This document shows, in pieces, positions 60,764-64,000 of a stretch of 64,000 bases of DNA. Source of the DNA: Faucicola osloensis_B (lineage in GTDB: Bacteria; Pseudomonadota; Gammaproteobacteria; Pseudomonadales; Moraxellaceae); contig CAXORL010000001.1 in NCBI GenBank assembly GCA_964211495.1, positions 372,001 to 436,000 of the forward strand, written 5' to 3'. A program made the position numbers and the translations under genes. How positions within the stretch are numbered: position 1 is the first letter of the stretch; each line of letters begins with the position of its first letter. A model generated the notes under the pieces. The model had not been told where the DNA came from and made no database searches. It saw only the letters and a list, made by a program, of their open reading frames with translations.

Positions 60764-61936
60764 ATGATAAACGCATTGATTAACAAATATGCTTTTTTTA
60801 GCCGACCTTTTTTGCTACTAAGGCTACTAAAAACCCCCACGATTGCAGGGGTGACATTGACGCTGAGCCTATTGGGGGGATTAACAGGCTGCCAAAAGCA
60901 AACTGATAATCAATCCACTTCAACGCAATCAGACTCAAATCAATCCGCATCAAATAGCTCAGCTACAACAGTCTCATCAAACACCGTTATTGATAGCCAA
61001 TTACCCACCGTGTATGCCACCACCAATGTGTGGGGTTCGGTGGCTAAAGCGGTCGGGGGGGATAAAGTCAATGTGATTGTGGGGGTCGATGATTTATCAC
61101 AAGATCCGCATGATTATCAAGCCACAGCGACCGACAAGCTTAATATCACTAAATCTGCTGTCATGCTGGTCAACGGTGGCGGGTATGATGATTGGGGTAT
61201 GAGCTTAGCCGAGTCGGTGAGTCACAAACCTGTGCTGATTAATGCCGTAGCACTTTCAGGAATGTCGCCTAACACGGACAATGCGGCAGATGAGCCTGCC
61301 AGTGAACACCAACACGAAATAAAGAACGCTGATCCGCAGCCATCTGATCATCCTCACGTGCCCAGTGAGGTGCCCAATGAAGCGCATAGTAAAGTACATA
61401 GTCACTCGCACGGTGACTTCAATGAGCACGTGTTTTTCTCCCTCGATACAGCAAAAAAAGTGGCTGAAGCGGTCAACAAGCAATTGGCTGCAACATCACC
61501 TGCCAATCAAGCAATTTATGCAAAAAATACCCAACAATTTATCCAGCAAATTGAGGCGCTTAAAGTCAAAGCCAAACAAATCGGACAGCAAAAAGCCATC
61601 ACTGCCTTTGCTACTGAGCCTGTCATTGGGTATTTGCTAGCCGATATGGGCATCAAGGATGTAACGCCAAAAGCCTATGTCGCGCAATCAGAGACGGATG
61701 CAGGGGTGTCGGTCAAAGTGCTCAATGACAGCAAAAGCCTGCTGAGCAATAAACAAGTGGGATTGTTGGTGGTCAATGCCCAGACCGAAGATGCCACCTC
61801 AAAGCAACTAATCACATTAGCGAAGGCATCAACAGTACCTGTTGTGGCGGTCTATGAAACCCTGCCTGATGGCGTGACAAGCTATACGCAATTTATTGAA
61901 AAAACCCTGGATGATTTTGCGGCAGCGACGCGCTAA
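60764..61936 (+). CDS. znuA: High-affinity zinc ABC transporter, substrate-binding lipoprotein ZnuA
   Basis: The 390-residue protein has a signal with lipobox LTGC and a Ser/Gln/Asn-rich linker. The cluster A-I metal-binding fold follows: DDLSQDPHDYQAT (His ligand), the His-rich loop from about 185 to 225 (HQHEIKN, HPHVPSEV, HSHSHGDFNEHVFFS) and FATEPVIGYLLADMGI. ZnuA scavenges zinc in the periplasm. Unlike E. coli ZnuA it is predicted to be lipid-anchored. ATG 60764 begins the signal; a TTG at 60746 is less likely. It is the first gene of the Zur-controlled set. Confidence 0.92.
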   Translation: MINALINKYAFFSRPFLLLRLLKTPTIAGVTLTLSLLGGLTGCQKQTDNQSTSTQSDSNQSASNSSATTVSSNTVIDSQLPTVYATTNVWGSVAKAVGGDKVNVIVGVDDLSQDPHDYQATATDKLNITKSAVMLVNGGGYDDWGMSLAESVSHKPVLINAVALSGMSPNTDNAADEPASEHQHEIKNADPQPSDHPHVPSEVPNEAHSKVHSHSHGDFNEHVFFSLDTAKKVAEAVNKQLAATSPANQAIYAKNTQQFIQQIEALKVKAKQIGQQKAITAFATEPVIGYLLADMGIKDVTPKAYVAQSETDAGVSVKVLNDSKSLLSNKQVGLLVVNAQTEDATSKQLITLAKASTVPVVAVYETLPDGVTSYTQFIEKTLDDFAAATR

Positions 61937-61944
61937 TCTGAAGT

Positions 61945-61963
61945 AGCCTAAAACTTTTAGGCT
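61945..61963. other. Hairpin between znuA and znuC
   Basis: AGCCTAAAA and TTTTAGGCT are perfect complements around one C, just after the znuA stop. There is no T-run, so it may stabilise mRNA or attenuate transcription rather than end it. Confidence 0.5.
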
Positions 61964-62139
61964 GCCTATAAATGCGGTTGGTGAAAAATTTGCGTTAATT
62001 GGTATAGTATTGGCTGGTTATCCCTTATAATGCTTAATTTTTTATCCCAGATTTTTTGCAATGTGATATTGCCAATCAACCATCCTCGCCTTTAGGATCT
62101 TGTCGTTAATCTTGCCGTTAGGATGAAGAAGTAGCCACC

Positions 62140-62934
62140 ATGCCCATGTCAACCACCAAAATAGCCAATAGCGAGCGGCAGTTTGCGCAGGCTATTCATT
62201 GCCAATCGTTTGTCAAACTGCCCCAATCACAGCAAGTCGTTTTGCAAGTCAAAGATGGCAGTATGCACTTTGGACAACGTCTGCTCTGGCAGAATGTCAA
62301 TTTTTCGATTTTATCGGGTGAATTTGTGGCACTGCTCGGCGCCAACGGTACAGGCAAGACGACATTGCTGCGAAGTTTACTCAAACTTGTGCCACTATCC
62401 AGTGGTTCAATCACGCTTGGCAAAGATATTCGAGTGGGCTATGTGCCTCAGCTCAAAGACTTTGCGCCAAAACTACCGATTCGGGGTAGGGACTTGGTGC
62501 AGCTAGGGCTGGATGGGGAAAATTATCTGTTTGGTCTGTTTAGCCCGAAAAAAACCTTGGGCAGTTTTTGGCAGACGGCAAAACAAAAAAAATACTTGGT
62601 GGATAAAGCCATTGCGGAAGTCGGCGGTGAGTCATTTTGTGATGCACCGCTTACCATGCTCTCGGGTGGTGAGCAGCAGCGCATGCGTATCGCCCAAGCC
62701 TTGGTCGCTGAGCCTGATGTTTTGTTGATGGATGAGCCACTACTGAGCCTTGATGTGGCAAGTCAGTATGTGGTCAGTGATATTTTAGCCCATCGCAAAC
62801 AGGCGCATCATACTGCGATTTTGATGATTAGCCATGAACTCGAACCGATTATACCTTTGGTAGATAAAGTGCTGCGCCTTGAAAATGCGACTGCCAACCT
62901 CGGTGGTATCGACTTAATCAATCGATTTCGCTAA
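62140..62934 (+). CDS. znuC: Zinc ABC transporter ATPase ZnuC
   Basis: This 264-residue ATPase has Walker A GANGTGKTTLLR, the Q-loop VGYVPQLKDF, the signature LSGGEQQRMRIAQAL, Walker B VLLMDEPLLSLD and the switch His in LMISHELE. It powers zinc uptake through ZnuB. It lies 203 bp after znuA with a hairpin between; a separate promoter is possible (a TATAAT at 62026-62031) but no second Zur box is seen. The N-terminus is about 30 residues longer than E. coli ZnuC. Confidence 0.94.
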   Translation: MPMSTTKIANSERQFAQAIHCQSFVKLPQSQQVVLQVKDGSMHFGQRLLWQNVNFSILSGEFVALLGANGTGKTTLLRSLLKLVPLSSGSITLGKDIRVGYVPQLKDFAPKLPIRGRDLVQLGLDGENYLFGLFSPKKTLGSFWQTAKQKKYLVDKAIAEVGGESFCDAPLTMLSGGEQQRMRIAQALVAEPDVLLMDEPLLSLDVASQYVVSDILAHRKQAHHTAILMISHELEPIIPLVDKVLRLENATANLGGIDLINRFR

Positions 62935-62997
62935 TTTATTTGCTTCAATCAAAAACAAGCCATCACGTTCGATGGTTTTTTAACTTTTGGAATTCAC

Positions 62998-63876
62998 ATG
63001 CTGCTCACGACTTGGCTACATACCATCATCAATTTTGATAACTTTGCTGAGCTGTTGCCCTTGGTATCGGCGTCCATTGTGGCCGCAGTGTTGTTGGGTG
63101 TGATGGCGGGATTCATTGGACCGATGGTACAGGCACGGGATATGGCGTTTGCCGTGCATGGGACAGCAGAGCTGTCGTTTGCAGGGGCGGCGTGTGCTTT
63201 ATGGTTAGGGTCTTCAGTCACCCTAGGCGCCGTCATTGGGGCGGTGACGGCTGGCATGGTGCTGGGGGTCATGGGGATTGATGGCAAAAACCGCAACTCA
63301 GTGGTGGGTATTTTGTTGCCATTCGGGCTTGGGCTGGGGGTGTTGTTTTTATCCTTGTATCAAGGTCGCTCCTCCAATAAATTTGGCTTACTGACCGGAC
63401 AAATTGTTGCAATCACGCCCGCTGAATTGCAGTCGATGTTAGTGGTCGCGGTGATTGTACTGTCAATCATTGCCATATTTGGTCAGCGCATGTTATTTGC
63501 CGCAGTTGACCCGCAAGTTGCCCAAGCGCAGCATCTGAATTTAACATTTTTATCCTTGCTGTTTATGTTTGCACTGAGTCTTGTGGTGGCGGTAAGTGTG
63601 CAGTTTGTCGGTGCCTTGCTGCTATTATCGTTACTCATCACGCCTGCGGCAGCGGCGAGTCAAGTGACGGCTAGACCCATCTATGTCTATTTGTTATCCA
63701 TGCTGTTTGCCATCATCGCTGGGGTCGGCGGGATATTACTATCGTTAGGACCTGGGCTGCCGATTTCACCTTATATCACGACCATTTCATTTGTGATTTA
63801 TTTAAGCTGCTGGGGAATTGGCTACCTACGAAAAAAAGCAGGGTGGAACAAACGCCTAGCCGCAAACTTTTCTTAA
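62998..63876 (+). CDS. znuB: Zinc ABC transporter permease ZnuB
   Basis: This 292-residue protein has about eight membrane segments and the FecCD/ABC-3 family pattern: GFIGPMVQARDMAFAVHGTAELSFAGAA (in part) and ALLLLSLLITPAAAASQVT. It forms the channel for zinc with ZnuA and ZnuC. The ATG follows znuC by 63 nt. Its end is followed by a hairpin shared with a minus-strand gene beyond. Confidence 0.93.
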   Translation: MLLTTWLHTIINFDNFAELLPLVSASIVAAVLLGVMAGFIGPMVQARDMAFAVHGTAELSFAGAACALWLGSSVTLGAVIGAVTAGMVLGVMGIDGKNRNSVVGILLPFGLGLGVLFLSLYQGRSSNKFGLLTGQIVAITPAELQSMLVVAVIVLSIIAIFGQRMLFAAVDPQVAQAQHLNLTFLSLLFMFALSLVVAVSVQFVGALLLLSLLITPAAAASQVTARPIYVYLLSMLFAIIAGVGGILLSLGPGLPISPYITTISFVIYLSCWGIGYLRKKAGWNKRLAANFS

Positions 63877-63887
63877 TCAACAGGCTA

Positions 63888-63920
63888 TAAAAAAAGCGCA
63901 AATGGTATCAATTTGCGCTG
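63888..63920. terminator. Terminator between znuB and a convergent gene
   Basis: AGCGCAAAT (63895-63903) pairs with ATTTGCGCT (63911-63919). The A-run on the left makes it a strong terminator on the minus strand and a weaker one on the plus strand. Confidence 0.85.
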
Positions 63921-63945
63921 TTTGTGTCTTGATGTGTATTAAACT

Positions 63946-64000
63946 TTAAACTTCAGCTAGGCTAGTAGGGGCATCGATGGTTTGAATCACGCCACCGCCT
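63946..64000 (-). CDS. Partial minus-strand gene at the window edge, unidentified
   Basis: Read on the minus strand, the last 55 bases give an open frame ending GGGVIQTIDAPTSLAEV and a TAA stop at 63946-63948. A terminator for this strand lies 26 bp beyond, which supports a real gene. Seventeen residues are too few to name it. Confidence 0.5.
   Translation of the reverse strand, partial: GGGVIQTIDAPTSLAEV

Noticed and set aside
61980..62139. Second Zur site upstream of znuC
   Set aside because: No palindrome resembling the znuA operator was seen in this spacer.
1..64000. CRISPR arrays, insertion sequences, prophage or replication origin
   Set aside because: No regularly spaced repeats of 25-40 bp, no transposase or phage genes, and no dnaA-box cluster were found by reading the window.

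Overview
The window looks like a chromosomal segment of a Moraxellaceae bacterium, most probably Moraxella-like (M. osloensis group) or a close relative. I infer this from the gene order and protein style, not from a database search. Base composition is moderately AT-rich and falls further inside a polysaccharide locus. Nothing suggests a plasmid or phage, and I saw no transposase, integrase or CRISPR array.

1-11.8 kb holds the 3' end of mnmG, an AEC-family transporter, a large periplasmic DUF4105 protein and a YeaC-like protein. Next comes a divergent lipid module: a thiolase on the minus strand facing a high-molecular-weight FabG-type reductase and a MaoC-type hydratase on the plus strand. 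A serine hydrolase, a HIT protein, an orphan ModA-like lipoprotein and a tRNA-Leu(CAA) complete this part.

12-34 kb is a complete Wzx/Wzy-dependent capsule locus read in one direction. It starts with export and control (wza, wzb, wzc). UDP-sugar 4,6-dehydratase follows, then dTDP-3-amino-sugar genes (rmlB, rmlA, fdtA, a GNAT acetyltransferase, fdtB), flippase wzx, wecB, four glycosyltransferases and polymerase wzy. A PglC-type initiating transferase, PglD-type acetyltransferase, PglE-type aminotransferase and an outer-membrane Wzi-family protein end it. Together these predict a repeat unit built on UDP-diacetamido-trideoxyhexose (diNAcBac/QuiNAc4NAc type), with a Fuc3NAc/Qui3NAc-type sugar and ManNAc, and about five sugars per unit. 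The middle (about 22-29 kb) is strikingly AT-rich, as expected of a swapped variable region.

34-52 kb is housekeeping: fpr, trmO, a small secreted protein, a D,D-carboxypeptidase, and an unusual sensor kinase with a degenerate receiver domain. The conserved minus-strand block rlmN, pilW/pilF, rodZ, ispG, hisS, yfgM-like, bamB, der follows, then dusB and a 1-Cys peroxiredoxin.

52-64 kb holds a META/DUF4377 lipoprotein, rlmKL, an MscS channel, bcp, a small four-cysteine secreted protein, queC and a predicted lipoprotein nuclease of the DRGH family. It also holds a small unknown protein, a MipA/OmpV outer-membrane protein and the zinc importer znuA-znuC-znuB. A perfect 23-bp Zur-type palindrome lies in front of znuA. 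Many intergenic spacers carry short tandem duplications of 13-25 bp, and most convergent gene pairs share a bidirectional hairpin terminator.
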